A program made the translations under genes and the position numbers. From an uncultured Bacilli bacterium (GTDB lineage Bacteria > Bacillota_I > Bacilli_A > RF39 > UBA660), in the NCBI GenBank assembly GCA_934101225.1, contig CAKOQK010000006.1, positions 1-54,496 of the forward strand: a stretch of 54,496 bases of DNA, written 5' to 3'. Below the pieces are notes generated by a model. That model was given only the letters and a program-made list of their open reading frames with translations. It searched no databases and was not told where the DNA came from. Below, piece after piece: positions 1 through 8,361 of the stretch (the stretch's first letter is position 1; each line of letters starts with the position of its first letter).

Positions 1-485
1 CTTTTATGAGGTTCATCAAATAATAAATCATTATAATTTTGTTGTCTTAATGCCTCATACACAACTATAGCAACTGTATTAGATAAATTTATGGCTCTTA
101 CCTTATCAGTCATCGGTAATCTTGCACATCTATCTAAATGAGGTTTTAATAGCTTTGGCGGAATTCCTGTAGATTCTTTCCCAAAAAAGAAATAATATTT
201 TTTATTTTTATCAGTATAGTCAAATGATGTATGTGGTTTATGCCCATATCTTGTAAAATAATAAAATTCACCTTCATTTTTGCTATAAAAATCATCAATA
301 TTTTCATATACAAAATAATTGCAATCTTTTATATAATTAACACCACTTCTTTTAATATAACTATCATCTAAACTAAAACCCAAAGGTTTAATTAAATGTA
401 ACGTTGTATTAGTTGCAACACACGTTCTCATTATATTTCCCGTATTACCTGGTATTTCTGGTTCAAACAAAACTACATTAATCAT
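1..485 (-). CDS. trmL: tRNA (cytidine(34)-2'-O)-methyltransferase TrmL, 3' end cut by window edge
   Basis: SPOUT-family methyltransferase that 2'-O-methylates the wobble nucleotide of tRNA-Leu isoacceptors using SAM. The translation (about 161 residues, C-terminus outside the window) starts MINVVLFEPEIPGNTGNI and shows the family's N-terminal PEIPGNTGNIMR motif, the central FGKESTGIP loop and the knot motif INLSNTVAI. The ATG at 483-485 overlaps the end of the upstream thioredoxin-fold gene by 8 bp, so it is the last visible gene of the surface-locus transcript. Family assignment is firm; being cotranscribed with surface genes is inferred from the overlap. Confidence 0.93.
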   Translation of the reverse strand, partial: MINVVLFEPEIPGNTGNIMRTCVATNTTLHLIKPLGFSLDDSYIKRSGVNYIKDCNYFVYENIDDFYSKNEGEFYYFTRYGHKPHTSFDYTDKNKKYYFFFGKESTGIPPKLLKPHLDRCARLPMTDKVRAINLSNTVAIVVYEALRQQNYNDLLFDEPHK

Positions 486-984
486 TTACATCAATCTCCC
501 ATTTCTCTATTAATTGTATTAATCTATCACTTGTTAAAACTTGATTTGTACTGTCAATATAATCAACAGGTTTTCCATCTTTATAATAAATAATAGTTGG
601 TAATATAATACCCTGATCAGTTATTACATTTAGCTTATCATTTAAATTATCTACTTTTCCATTATTTACATCTTTAGTACAATCTGTATAAACAAATTTA
701 GAAATTAAATTTTTATTTTTTAATATTTTATAAGATTCTTTTTCAAAATTATATATTTTCTCATTACCAATATAGCTTATATATAATAAACCATTATTTT
801 TTACATCATCAATTCCCTTAACAATATTTTCAAAATCATAACTTTTAACTTTATTAACTATATAACTTCTATTTTCTTTTCTACTATTAACATATTTATA
901 GATATTACCAATTATTAGCATAATACATATACTTACAAATATAACGATAACTAATAATAAATAATTTCTTATTTTTTTATTCAT
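478..984 (-). CDS. membrane-anchored thioredoxin-fold protein without CXXC
   Basis: 168 residues. An N-terminal hydrophobic helix (about residues 8-27) anchors an extracytoplasmic domain. That domain looks like a thioredoxin fold: a beta-strand LLYISYIG, a helix, then LPTIIYYKDGKPVDYID, which matches the cis-proline strand-turn-strand of thioredoxins. The redox CXXC is absent; the only Cys is in YTDCTKD. So it is unlikely to be a disulfide oxidoreductase and may have a binding or chaperone role in the surface-protein locus. It overlaps trmL by 8 bp and follows the InlB-repeat gene by 54 bp. The fold call is pattern-based. Confidence 0.6.
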   Translation of the reverse strand: MNKKIRNYLLLVIVIFVSICIMLIIGNIYKYVNSRKENRSYIVNKVKSYDFENIVKGIDDVKNNGLLYISYIGNEKIYNFEKESYKILKNKNLISKFVYTDCTKDVNNGKVDNLNDKLNVITDQGIILPTIIYYKDGKPVDYIDSTNQVLTSDRLIQLIEKWEIDVND

Positions 985-1038
985 TTATACATCACTCCAA
1001 CAAATCTATCATACCACAAATATATTAATAAAATAAAT

Positions 1039-2118
1039 TTAAAATTTAATTGTTTCACACATTTCTGCTTCATTACCCGCATTATCAATTGCATAAGCAC
1101 AAAATGTTCTTCCGCTATCCTCTTCTAAATATAATACATTTTTAAGCGTTCTATCATTTCCGTCTTTTCTTGCTGCACCTAATCCACTTCCATATGGTTT
1201 TAACCAAGTTTGATATTTATTAATTCCAGTCCCATTATCATAACCATTAATATATACGCTAATGTTCCATCCCTTTAAAGCACCATACTTTGGATCATAA
1301 TAACCTAAATTAGTTACACTAAAAGATGTAATAGTTGGTGGAATATCATCATACCATTCAGGTCTAATATCTAAATTACTATTAATTACATAAGTGTTTT
1401 CCCTAAATGATCTTATACTATATCCATCTCTATCATAAACATAAATTTTTAATTTAGTTCCATACTCTATTTCAGTATTATAATAATCTATGACATGATC
1501 AGCCACTAAAATATCATTTAACCATATAGAAAATGTAAAGCCATCCAAACCAGAATTATGCAAATTATTTTGAATAATTGGATTAACATCTATAGTATAT
1601 TTTTGTGTATTCCAATTAGCTACATAATTTAAATCACCAGTAGTTCCTTTTAAAATTTGAACATTTGAGTTTGGAACATCTCCATTACTACCAGTCCATC
1701 CAATAAAAGTGCTTCCATCTTTATATGGAATATCTAAATTGAATGTATCTTCAACCGTATAATCATCTCTCCTATTACTTAAATATCCACCATTCAACTC
1801 ATAATTTATTTTATAAATATTAATGTTCCAATTAGCATATATCTCTTTACTATTTATATTTTCAATATTATTATCAACATCATAATTTAAAAAAGTATAT
1901 CCTTTTCTTATAGGTTCAGGTAATATTACTTTATTATTTTTTACAACTACTTTATCTAAATTAGCATACACTCCACCATTCCCATTAAGTATAAAATTAT
2001 ATTTTTTCGTTTTAAAAATAGATTCATTACTAAAACTAAAATTAAAATATGAATATACTGGCTTTATAACCAAAATAACTGCTATTAAAATTAATAATAT
2101 TTTAATTAACTTCTTCAT
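1039..2118 (-). CDS. exported InlB B-repeat protein with C-terminal Ig-like domain
   Basis: 359 residues. A signal/anchor helix (about 4-24) is followed by two Listeria-Bacteroides (InlB B-type) repeats at roughly 41-95 (GYTFLNYD...YANW) and 103-170 (LNGGYLS...FIGWTGSNG...YVANW). A beta-rich region follows. The C-terminal Ig-like segment (PPTITSFSV onward) contains CAYAIDNAGNEAEMC, where two cysteines could pair. There is no LPXTG-like tail, so it is probably tethered by the N-terminal helix. The start overlaps the sipW end by 17 bp, implying translational coupling. Likely a surface structural or adhesive protein; binding partner unknown. Confidence 0.75.
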   Translation of the reverse strand: MKKLIKILLILIAVILVIKPVYSYFNFSFSNESIFKTKKYNFILNGNGGVYANLDKVVVKNNKVILPEPIRKGYTFLNYDVDNNIENINSKEIYANWNINIYKINYELNGGYLSNRRDDYTVEDTFNLDIPYKDGSTFIGWTGSNGDVPNSNVQILKGTTGDLNYVANWNTQKYTIDVNPIIQNNLHNSGLDGFTFSIWLNDILVADHVIDYYNTEIEYGTKLKIYVYDRDGYSIRSFRENTYVINSNLDIRPEWYDDIPPTITSFSVTNLGYYDPKYGALKGWNISVYINGYDNGTGINKYQTWLKPYGSGLGAARKDGNDRTLKNVLYLEEDSGRTFCAYAIDNAGNEAEMCETIKF

Positions 2119-2584
2119 TTTTCATCTTTTCTTTCTTATTATCATATAAAATATCCATAAAAATTAATCCTGCTGCAATAACCAACAAATATTTATGATT
2201 ATAAATAAAATCAGCATAATAACCTATGTAAGGTATTGACCAATTTGTTCCTTTACCTAATATTTGATAATTTAAGACATCATATGTATCAATTGATTTA
2301 TTATTATCACCTTTAGTTATAAAAGAATTATCTAGAACTTTTACAATTCGATGGGAAATAATATGATCATTTAATTGATATACTAAAACATCTCCTTCAT
2401 TAAAATTATTAATGTTCTCTTCTTTATAATATAAAATACCACCAACCTTTAAAATCGGTTCCATTGATCCTGATAGAATAACTAAAGGCTTTTCTCCCCA
2501 AATAGATGGTATAAAAATTATTAAATAAATACTAATTAAAATATAAAGTAACTTAATTATTATATTTTTTAATAAATTTTTCAT
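2102..2584 (-). CDS. sipW: SipW/ER-type signal peptidase I
   Basis: 160-residue membrane serine protease that removes SipW-type signal peptides from biofilm/pilus proteins. The catalytic serine lies in SGSMEPIL after the first transmembrane helix. The second catalytic residue is His in ISHRIVKV rather than the Lys of classical SPase I, which defines the ER/archaeal/SipW subtype. The conserved GDNN block (TKGDNNKSID) and a C-terminal transmembrane helix (about 130-150) are present. It lies directly downstream of a TasA/BsaA-like substrate gene, as in Bacillus sipW-tasA loci, which supports a dedicated processing role. Confidence 0.9.
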   Translation of the reverse strand: MKNLLKNIIIKLLYILISIYLIIFIPSIWGEKPLVILSGSMEPILKVGGILYYKEENINNFNEGDVLVYQLNDHIISHRIVKVLDNSFITKGDNNKSIDTYDVLNYQILGKGTNWSIPYIGYYADFIYNHKYLLVIAAGLIFMDILYDNKKEKMKNEEVN

Positions 2585-2598
2585 TTTAATTTAATTAA

Positions 2599-3216
2599 TT
2601 ATTTCCATAAATTTCTAGCAGCATCATACTCCACAGTATCAATTCTAACAGTTAATGTATAAGTTGCGTTATCATATCCATCTCCTGAAGAGGTATAAGT
2701 AACTGTTTTACCATCACTAGATACACTTTCTTTTAAAGTTGCTTTTATATTTTCATTAAATTTTACACTTTTAATAAATGACGTAGTTTCTGCACTAGCG
2801 TCTAACACAGTTTTATTTTCCTTAGTTCCATAATAATAGAATCCATCATTATCTTTAGTCCATTCTTCACCAAATTCAATTATTGATGCAACATTATTGT
2901 TAGAATCTTTTAAACTAAGTTCTTTACCACTTGCACTTACCCATTTTTCAGTTATGCTTGCTCTTACTGCCATTGGAATATCACCATTGTTAGTAACCTT
3001 AACTGTTTTTTCAGTAACAGTTCCCGGTGTCCAATTAGTTGGTGAAACAAATTCTTCGACTATTTTATTTTGATATAATCCCGTTTTAAACTTATTAACA
3101 ATATTAGTTGTAGTTGTAAAATAAGCTAGTGTTCCTCCAAGCACAGTTAACATTCCAAGTGCTCCTACTACCAACAATTTCTTTTTATTCTTACTATTTT
3201 CTTTAATTTCTCTCAT
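2599..3216 (-). CDS. TasA/BsaA-like SipW-dependent matrix protein
   Basis: 205 residues. A basic N-terminus and hydrophobic stretch end in GGTLAYFTTTTN, the SipW-type signal peptide (Ala-Tyr-Phe next to the cleavage site) seen in TasA, CalY and BsaA. The mature part has the camelysin/BsaA pattern: NKFKTGLY, WTPGTVTEKTVKVTN, NNGDIPMAVRASI. A strong AGGAGG lies 12 nt before the ATG. It sits between the sortase and SipW genes, so the likely job is an extracellular fibre or matrix subunit processed by the neighbouring SipW. Function is inferred from family and context. Confidence 0.83.
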   Translation of the reverse strand: MREIKENSKNKKKLLVVGALGMLTVLGGTLAYFTTTTNIVNKFKTGLYQNKIVEEFVSPTNWTPGTVTEKTVKVTNNGDIPMAVRASITEKWVSASGKELSLKDSNNNVASIIEFGEEWTKDNDGFYYYGTKENKTVLDASAETTSFIKSVKFNENIKATLKESVSSDGKTVTYTSSGDGYDNATYTLTVRIDTVEYDAARNLWK

Positions 3217-3231
3217 ATTCTTTCTTTCCTC

Positions 3232-3795
3232 CTAAATAACTTTCTTTAATTCAAATATAAACACTAATTGTTTATTCGTATTCTTTTTACAAGTTATAAG
3301 TGTTAAACAATTAACGTCATTATTTTTTATAATTTGAACAACCCCTATTTTATCCACTTCATAATAATTAACTAATTTATAATCATATTTATTTTTTAAA
3401 TAATAAACACTAGCTATATCACCTATTTCTAATTTATCTAAATTTTTAAAATAAGATATATTACTATTTCCAGAATGACTAGCTAAAATCAGATTACCTA
3501 AATTAACATCAGGCATATCTGAAGAATTAATAACCATAATATTTTTATCAACATTATTCTTATTTGAATCTATACTATAAAAACCTCTTTTAAGTTTTAT
3601 CTTTTTAATTTCCAATATTCCAACATATTTTTCCTTTGTTTTATTATCATTCACAACTTTATCATTATTATCATATATATTGATATTATCTTCATTTTGT
3701 TTAATAACTTTATTATTCTTAACTTTTAAACCTACAACTATGATTAAAGAAATAACTATTAATAAATAACAAACACTAATAATTTTTCTTTTCAT
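3232..3795 (-). CDS. sortase-family transpeptidase, catalytic Arg missing
   Basis: 187 residues, one N-terminal transmembrane helix (about 5-23), then a sortase barrel. The catalytic His is in ILASHSGNS and the catalytic Cys in CLTLITCKKN. Known sortases have an Arg a few residues after the Cys, just before the last strand; here that segment is NKQLVFIFEL and no arginine follows the Cys at all, so Lys or Gln sits at that position. It overlaps the adhesin gene upstream by 20 bp, which strongly suggests that the adhesin (tail VPDTLKN) is its substrate. Activity is likely but not certain because of the missing Arg. Confidence 0.82.
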   Translation of the reverse strand: MKRKIISVCYLLIVISLIIVVGLKVKNNKVIKQNEDNINIYDNNDKVVNDNKTKEKYVGILEIKKIKLKRGFYSIDSNKNNVDKNIMVINSSDMPDVNLGNLILASHSGNSNISYFKNLDKLEIGDIASVYYLKNKYDYKLVNYYEVDKIGVVQIIKNNDVNCLTLITCKKNTNKQLVFIFELKKVI

Positions 3796-5656
3796 AAATA
3801 ATTATTCCACTTGATAATAAAATAATTGATTCTAAAAAAATACCTAAATAATTATTTTTTAAAGTATCTGGTACAACTACCTCCATTTTTTCATTAGTCA
3901 TATTAGTTTTTACTACATCTTCATTATTAAGAATTGTAAAATATTGTTTTTCTTGGCTTAATTTATATCCTGGTGCTGCTAATTTTTCTATAATATAATA
4001 TTGTCCAACTGGTAAATTTTTGATATAAATTTTACCATTATTATCAGTTACACCAGAATATATTAATTCATCATTTATACTATATATTTCTACCTTAGTA
4101 TTAGAAATAGCATCACCTGTAACTAAATCAGTTTTAGTAAATTCTAATTCTCCCTTTTTTAAATAATTATTTATTTCTAATTTATAGCTAATCTCTTCGG
4201 TATACTGATCTTTATACTTTAATTCAAAGTAATATTTTTTATTATCTAGAATATAATCTTTTAGAGTATCTAGTTCTTTAACATAATATTTGCCTAGATA
4301 CAAATTATCAAAGTTAATCTTTCCATCTTTATCAGTTATCTTTTCTAATATAAGAGTATCCTTTTTATATATTAAATCATGATTTTCATCATATATATTT
4401 TCATGAGCGTATAAACCAAATTTAACTCCCTTAAGTTTTTTAGTACTTTCATATAATTTACCATCTATAACATCTAAAGTTTCACCACTTTTATTTATTT
4501 CAGCCTTACCTTTAACTCTTTTATTAGCAAATTTAATTTCATATACTAATCCATATTCATTATCCTGAACATATTTAGTATTATCATCTATTTCAAATTT
4601 AATAGCCTCTTTATTCCATAAATAACCATCAATTTTTTGATCAAGCTCTTCTATTTCATATTTACCATTTAAAATACTAAAAGAAGTAACAATTATTCCA
4701 TCTTTATTAGTTTTAAATATATCAGTGTTACCATTCATTAAATACTCATTTGTAACTAAATTTTTTATTTTAAACTTAATATTTTTAATAGGAATAACTT
4801 TCTTTGTATCAGCATCTATTTTCTTAATAAGTAATTTACCACCACTAACATTAACATTAATATTACTTTTAACTGGATCATATTTTCCAACTCTCATAAC
4901 ATTTTGATTATTATTATCATAATAAATTATTGGTGGAAACGAATACTTTTCATCATTTTTTTCAAAACTAATATTATATTTACCAACCATTTTAGCTTTA
5001 ACAATTAAATCATTACCAACTACTTTAGCATCTATTTTATCACTTACAATAACTTTATATTTAGATAAAACATTATTTTTATCATTTAGCCTAATTTCTT
5101 CCCCTAATTTAATATCTAAATTGCTAATTCCAAAATCAGGAACCACATTATGTTTATCAATTAAATCTTCTATTTCGTTAATTTCTTTAGAGTACTTAGT
5201 TATCTTTTTTCCATCTAATTTATCAGTAAAATAAATATTATATCCATTAGGCATAACTTGCCATATCATGTACTGAGTAACACTATACCATTTTAAATCT
5301 TCATGATTAACAAAAGCATTTCTATATCCATATCCATAATAAGCAATTTGATTTATTTTCTTCCAATCATCTTCGCTAATCTTAGCAAATTCATATTGAT
5401 TAGTATCACTTCCAACATAACTATTATTCTTATTTATTGAAATTCCCGGTTCAACACAATAAACAAATTGTTTATCACTATCTCTAACCATAAGAGATAA
5501 TTGTTGATACTTTCTAGTTCCATTTTTTTCTTTAATTATAAAATCATTAGGAATCCATTTATATCTTTCAATAATCTTATCATTATAAACATTTGCATAT
5601 ACAATACTTGGTAAAATAAGTATTAACAATATTAAATATTTTAAAATCTTCTTCAT
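3776..5656 (-). CDS. sortase-anchored adhesin/pilin: thioester domain plus CnaB domains
   Basis: 626 residues. A signal peptide (1-21) is followed by a thioester domain with paired motifs YCVEPG (Cys) and TQYMIWQV (Gln), which in this family form an internal Cys-Gln thioester that bonds covalently to host targets. At least three CnaB/SpaA-like beta domains follow (starting near KLLIKKIDADTKK, EINKSGE and LEFTKTDLVTG); their Lys/Asn/Glu pattern suggests isopeptide bonds. The tail is VPDTLKN, a hydrophobic helix and EKKNY, a non-LPXTG sorting signal. AGGAG precedes the start. It overlaps the sortase gene. Likely tip adhesin or pilus component. Confidence 0.87.
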   Translation of the reverse strand: MKKILKYLILLILILPSIVYANVYNDKIIERYKWIPNDFIIKEKNGTRKYQQLSLMVRDSDKQFVYCVEPGISINKNNSYVGSDTNQYEFAKISEDDWKKINQIAYYGYGYRNAFVNHEDLKWYSVTQYMIWQVMPNGYNIYFTDKLDGKKITKYSKEINEIEDLIDKHNVVPDFGISNLDIKLGEEIRLNDKNNVLSKYKVIVSDKIDAKVVGNDLIVKAKMVGKYNISFEKNDEKYSFPPIIYYDNNNQNVMRVGKYDPVKSNINVNVSGGKLLIKKIDADTKKVIPIKNIKFKIKNLVTNEYLMNGNTDIFKTNKDGIIVTSFSILNGKYEIEELDQKIDGYLWNKEAIKFEIDDNTKYVQDNEYGLVYEIKFANKRVKGKAEINKSGETLDVIDGKLYESTKKLKGVKFGLYAHENIYDENHDLIYKKDTLILEKITDKDGKINFDNLYLGKYYVKELDTLKDYILDNKKYYFELKYKDQYTEEISYKLEINNYLKKGELEFTKTDLVTGDAISNTKVEIYSINDELIYSGVTDNNGKIYIKNLPVGQYYIIEKLAAPGYKLSQEKQYFTILNNEDVVKTNMTNEKMEVVVPDTLKNNYLGIFLESIILLSSGIIIYEKKNY

Positions 5657-5692
5657 TAATTCTCCTAATCTTGCTCCATTAAAAACTCATTT

Positions 5693-6463
5693 TTAGTTTT
5701 TTTCTGATATTAAAATATTTAAATAATCAATTTTTAAGTCTATTCTAGAGATTTCATTTATAATCTTTTTTACATTAGATAATGATGTATTTTGTGATAT
5801 ATAAATTATATCTCCAGAACCGACCTTATTAATATTATCTATTATGTTCTCATTCATATTAATTGAATATTGTAATAGATAATATTTTTTCCTTTTACAT
5901 AACTCTAAATTTGATGAACCAACCAAACAAATATTAGAATTAATTTTTTTACGATTTAGTATTGAATTTAAATTTGAAAATAGCTTCTCATCAGTTTCTC
6001 CATTAATATATGTATTTTCTTTATCAAATACATCACCTACTTTTCCTACTAAAGTAAATTTAATATTATTATCCTTAAAATAATTTATAACTTCATCGTT
6101 ATGATCAACTATAAACGCAACCATATTCTTTTTAGAATTACCCTTTATAATAATCTTATCCTTATTATCATTTAAACTCATCTTAGGAGACGTTGCTGTA
6201 TATATTAAGTAAAGATCATTAAAATACCCATAATTTTCCATTTTGTTAAATGATTTATCTACATCAACCTCTTTTCCATTAACACCAGGAATTATAGTAT
6301 TATCCTCTATAACCGCATTTACATATTCAACTGTATAATCATCCTTAACAGTTACAATTTCCCTCATAATTGGATTTTTATTATTAATATAAATCATTAC
6401 TTTATCTGTAAAATAGAAACTTACAATTACTAATAAAAGAACTAACAAATATTTTATTTTCAA
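5693..6463 (-). CDS. membrane-anchored protein of unknown function, first gene of surface locus
   Basis: 256 residues with an N-terminal transmembrane helix (about 3-19) and an extracytoplasmic region. I do not recognise a defined family. The second half alternates strands and helices (MVAFIVDHNDEVINYFKDN, NSNICLVGSSNLELCKRK, SGDIIYISQNTS), reminiscent of a decayed NodB-type polysaccharide deacetylase barrel, but none of the metal or catalytic motifs of that family is visible. Two cysteines about 10 residues apart could pair. It lies 36 bp upstream of the adhesin on the same strand and probably shares its transcript. Confidence 0.55.
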   Translation of the reverse strand: MKIKYLLVLLLVIVSFYFTDKVMIYINNKNPIMREIVTVKDDYTVEYVNAVIEDNTIIPGVNGKEVDVDKSFNKMENYGYFNDLYLIYTATSPKMSLNDNKDKIIIKGNSKKNMVAFIVDHNDEVINYFKDNNIKFTLVGKVGDVFDKENTYINGETDEKLFSNLNSILNRKKINSNICLVGSSNLELCKRKKYYLLQYSINMNENIIDNINKVGSGDIIYISQNTSLSNVKKIINEISRIDLKIDYLNILISEKN

Positions 6464-6513
6464 AATTTATTCACCACTTAATCTTATGTTTTTAATTATT
6501 TAAATATACTTAA

Positions 6514-6864
6514 CTACTCTTCCTCTTCTTCATCTTCATCTTGTTTAGGCATATTAGATAAAAATGCTAGTCTTTCAACTACAACTTCAGTTGAATATTT
6601 TTTTTCGCCATTAACTTCGTAAGTAGATGTCTTAAGTTGACCTCTAACTGCTACCAAATCACCTTTTTTGCAATACTCTTTAACCCTTAAAGCAACCTGA
6701 TCCCATAACGTACATCTAATAAAATCAGCTTCATATACTCCATCAGAATTTTTATAAACCCTCTGAACTGCTAGAGTAACATGACATACATCTTTTTTAT
6801 CATCAGCTTTTGTAATTTCCGGATTAGCAGTAAGTCTACCTATCAACATAACCGTGTTATACAT
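6514..6864 (-). CDS. ssb: single-stranded DNA-binding protein, short form
   Basis: OB-fold ssDNA-binding protein of replication and repair. The core is clear: YNTVMLIGRLTANPEI, VCHVTLAVQR, DFIRCTLWDQ, KKGDLVAVRGQL. I place the start at ATG 6862-6864, 7 nt after AAAGGAGG; the adjacent upstream ATG (6865-6867) is only 4 nt away, and an in-frame ATG 30 nt further up lacks a site. The C-terminus is a short acidic run (DEDEEEEE) without the linker and terminal Pro-Phe tip that recruits partner proteins in canonical SSBs. It is not flanked by rpsF/rpsR, so it may be an accessory paralogue. Confidence 0.9.
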   Translation of the reverse strand: MYNTVMLIGRLTANPEITKADDKKDVCHVTLAVQRVYKNSDGVYEADFIRCTLWDQVALRVKEYCKKGDLVAVRGQLKTSTYEVNGEKKYSTEVVVERLAFLSNMPKQDEDEEEEE

Positions 6865-6921
6865 CATATTTCCTCCTTTCACTAACATTTTTACCACAAA
6901 TAATTTAAGGTATCAAAAGAC

Positions 6922-6958
6922 AAAAAAATAAAATTTGCACCTAAAAAAGTACAAATTT
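6922..6958 (-). terminator. intrinsic terminator of sufB
   Basis: Ten-bp stem with one G-T wobble (6931-6940 against 6949-6958), 8-nt loop, followed on the minus strand by a T-rich run. It lies about 60 nt after the sufB stop. Confidence 0.75.
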
Positions 6959-7018
6959 TAAATATCTTCTAAACAAAATTTTTAATTTATCTAATCAAAT
7001 ATATAAAAACTATCACAT

Positions 7019-8305
7019 TTAAATATTTTTTAATAATCTATTAAGTTCAACTGCATATTCAAGAGGTAATTCTTTTTTAAAATCAGAAATAAACCCTAAA
7101 ATAATTAAATCTTTAGCTGCATTTTCACTTAATCCCTTACTCATTAAATAAAACATTTTTTCTTCACTTATTTTAGATACCGTTGCTTCATGCTCTAAAT
7201 AACTAGAATCATTAAGTAATATATTAGTTGGAATAGTATCACTAATTGATTCATCATCTAACAAAATAGTATCACATTTAACACTTGCCTTAGAATTAAT
7301 AGCTGACTCGCATATCTTAACTAAACCTCTATAATCAGCCTCTCCTCCATTTTTAGCAATACTTTTAGATATTATATTACTACTTGTATTCTTTCCTATA
7401 TGAATCATTTTAGCACCAGCATCAAGAACTTGTCCCTCTTTGGCAAACGCAATAGAAACAGAATTTCCCTTACTATAATCCCCTTTTAATATTGAACTAG
7501 GATATTTCATCGTAACTCCACTACCAATATTACCATCAAGCCATTCCATTAAACCATAATCATCTACTATTGCTCTTTTAGTAACTAAATTATATACATC
7601 ATTACTCCAATTTTGAATTGTACTATATTTACATTTAGCGTTCTTACCAACATAAATTTCAACAACCCCAGCATGAAGAGAATTCTCCGAATGCGATAAA
7701 GCCGTACACCCTTCTATATATGATAACTCAGCATCATCATCGACAATTATAATAGTTCTTTCAAACTGTCCCATCGTAACTTCATTAATCCTAAAATAGC
7801 TTTGTAATGGTCTATCTAACTTAACCCCCTTAGGAATATAAATAAAAGATCCACCACTCCACATACAACCATTTAAAGCTGTAAATTTATTTTCATCATA
7901 TTTAACCAAATTATTAAAATATTTCTTAAATAGTTCAGGATACTTCTTTAATGCTTCATCAGTAGATAGAAATATAACTCCATTATCATCCTTTAATTTA
8001 TGATAAAATACTTCACTTTCAATCTGATTAGAAACTCCGCATAAATAAGTATTCTCCGCTTTTATTACTCCCAAATCATCAAAAGTCTTCTTAATATCTT
8101 TATCAACATTATCCCATGAATCAGTTACATCACTTATCTTTTTATAATAATTTATTTTATCAAAATCTATATCTAGTTTAGGCCCAAAAGAAGGATTATC
8201 AAGTTCTAAAAACTTCTCAAAAGACTTTAATCTAAACTCAAGCATCCACTCAGGTTCCCCTTTACTTTTAGATACATTTTCAATAAATTCTTTATTCAAC
8301 TTCAT
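7019..8305 (-). CDS. sufB: SufB, Fe-S cluster scaffold protein
   Basis: 428 residues, somewhat shorter than the roughly 465 of Bacillus SufB. It is the SufBCD scaffold subunit on which Fe-S clusters form in the cytosol. Characteristic segments are FSGGSF-like MWSGGSFIYIPKGV, SYIEGCTAL, the beta-helix region with NWSNDVYNLVTKR, and the C-terminal ISDTIPTNILL and LEHEATVSKI motifs near the SufD interface. GGATGTGAT lies 5 nt before the start, close to an ideal ribosome site. No sufC, sufD, sufS or sufU is adjacent: upstream are two metallopeptidase-like genes, downstream a terminator. Family call is firm. Confidence 0.94.
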   Translation of the reverse strand: MKLNKEFIENVSKSKGEPEWMLEFRLKSFEKFLELDNPSFGPKLDIDFDKINYYKKISDVTDSWDNVDKDIKKTFDDLGVIKAENTYLCGVSNQIESEVFYHKLKDDNGVIFLSTDEALKKYPELFKKYFNNLVKYDENKFTALNGCMWSGGSFIYIPKGVKLDRPLQSYFRINEVTMGQFERTIIIVDDDAELSYIEGCTALSHSENSLHAGVVEIYVGKNAKCKYSTIQNWSNDVYNLVTKRAIVDDYGLMEWLDGNIGSGVTMKYPSSILKGDYSKGNSVSIAFAKEGQVLDAGAKMIHIGKNTSSNIISKSIAKNGGEADYRGLVKICESAINSKASVKCDTILLDDESISDTIPTNILLNDSSYLEHEATVSKISEEKMFYLMSKGLSENAAKDLIILGFISDFKKELPLEYAVELNRLLKNI

Positions 8306-8361
8306 ATTACATCACATCCACTATTATAAACTTGATTTTAAATTTTAACTACCACATTATT

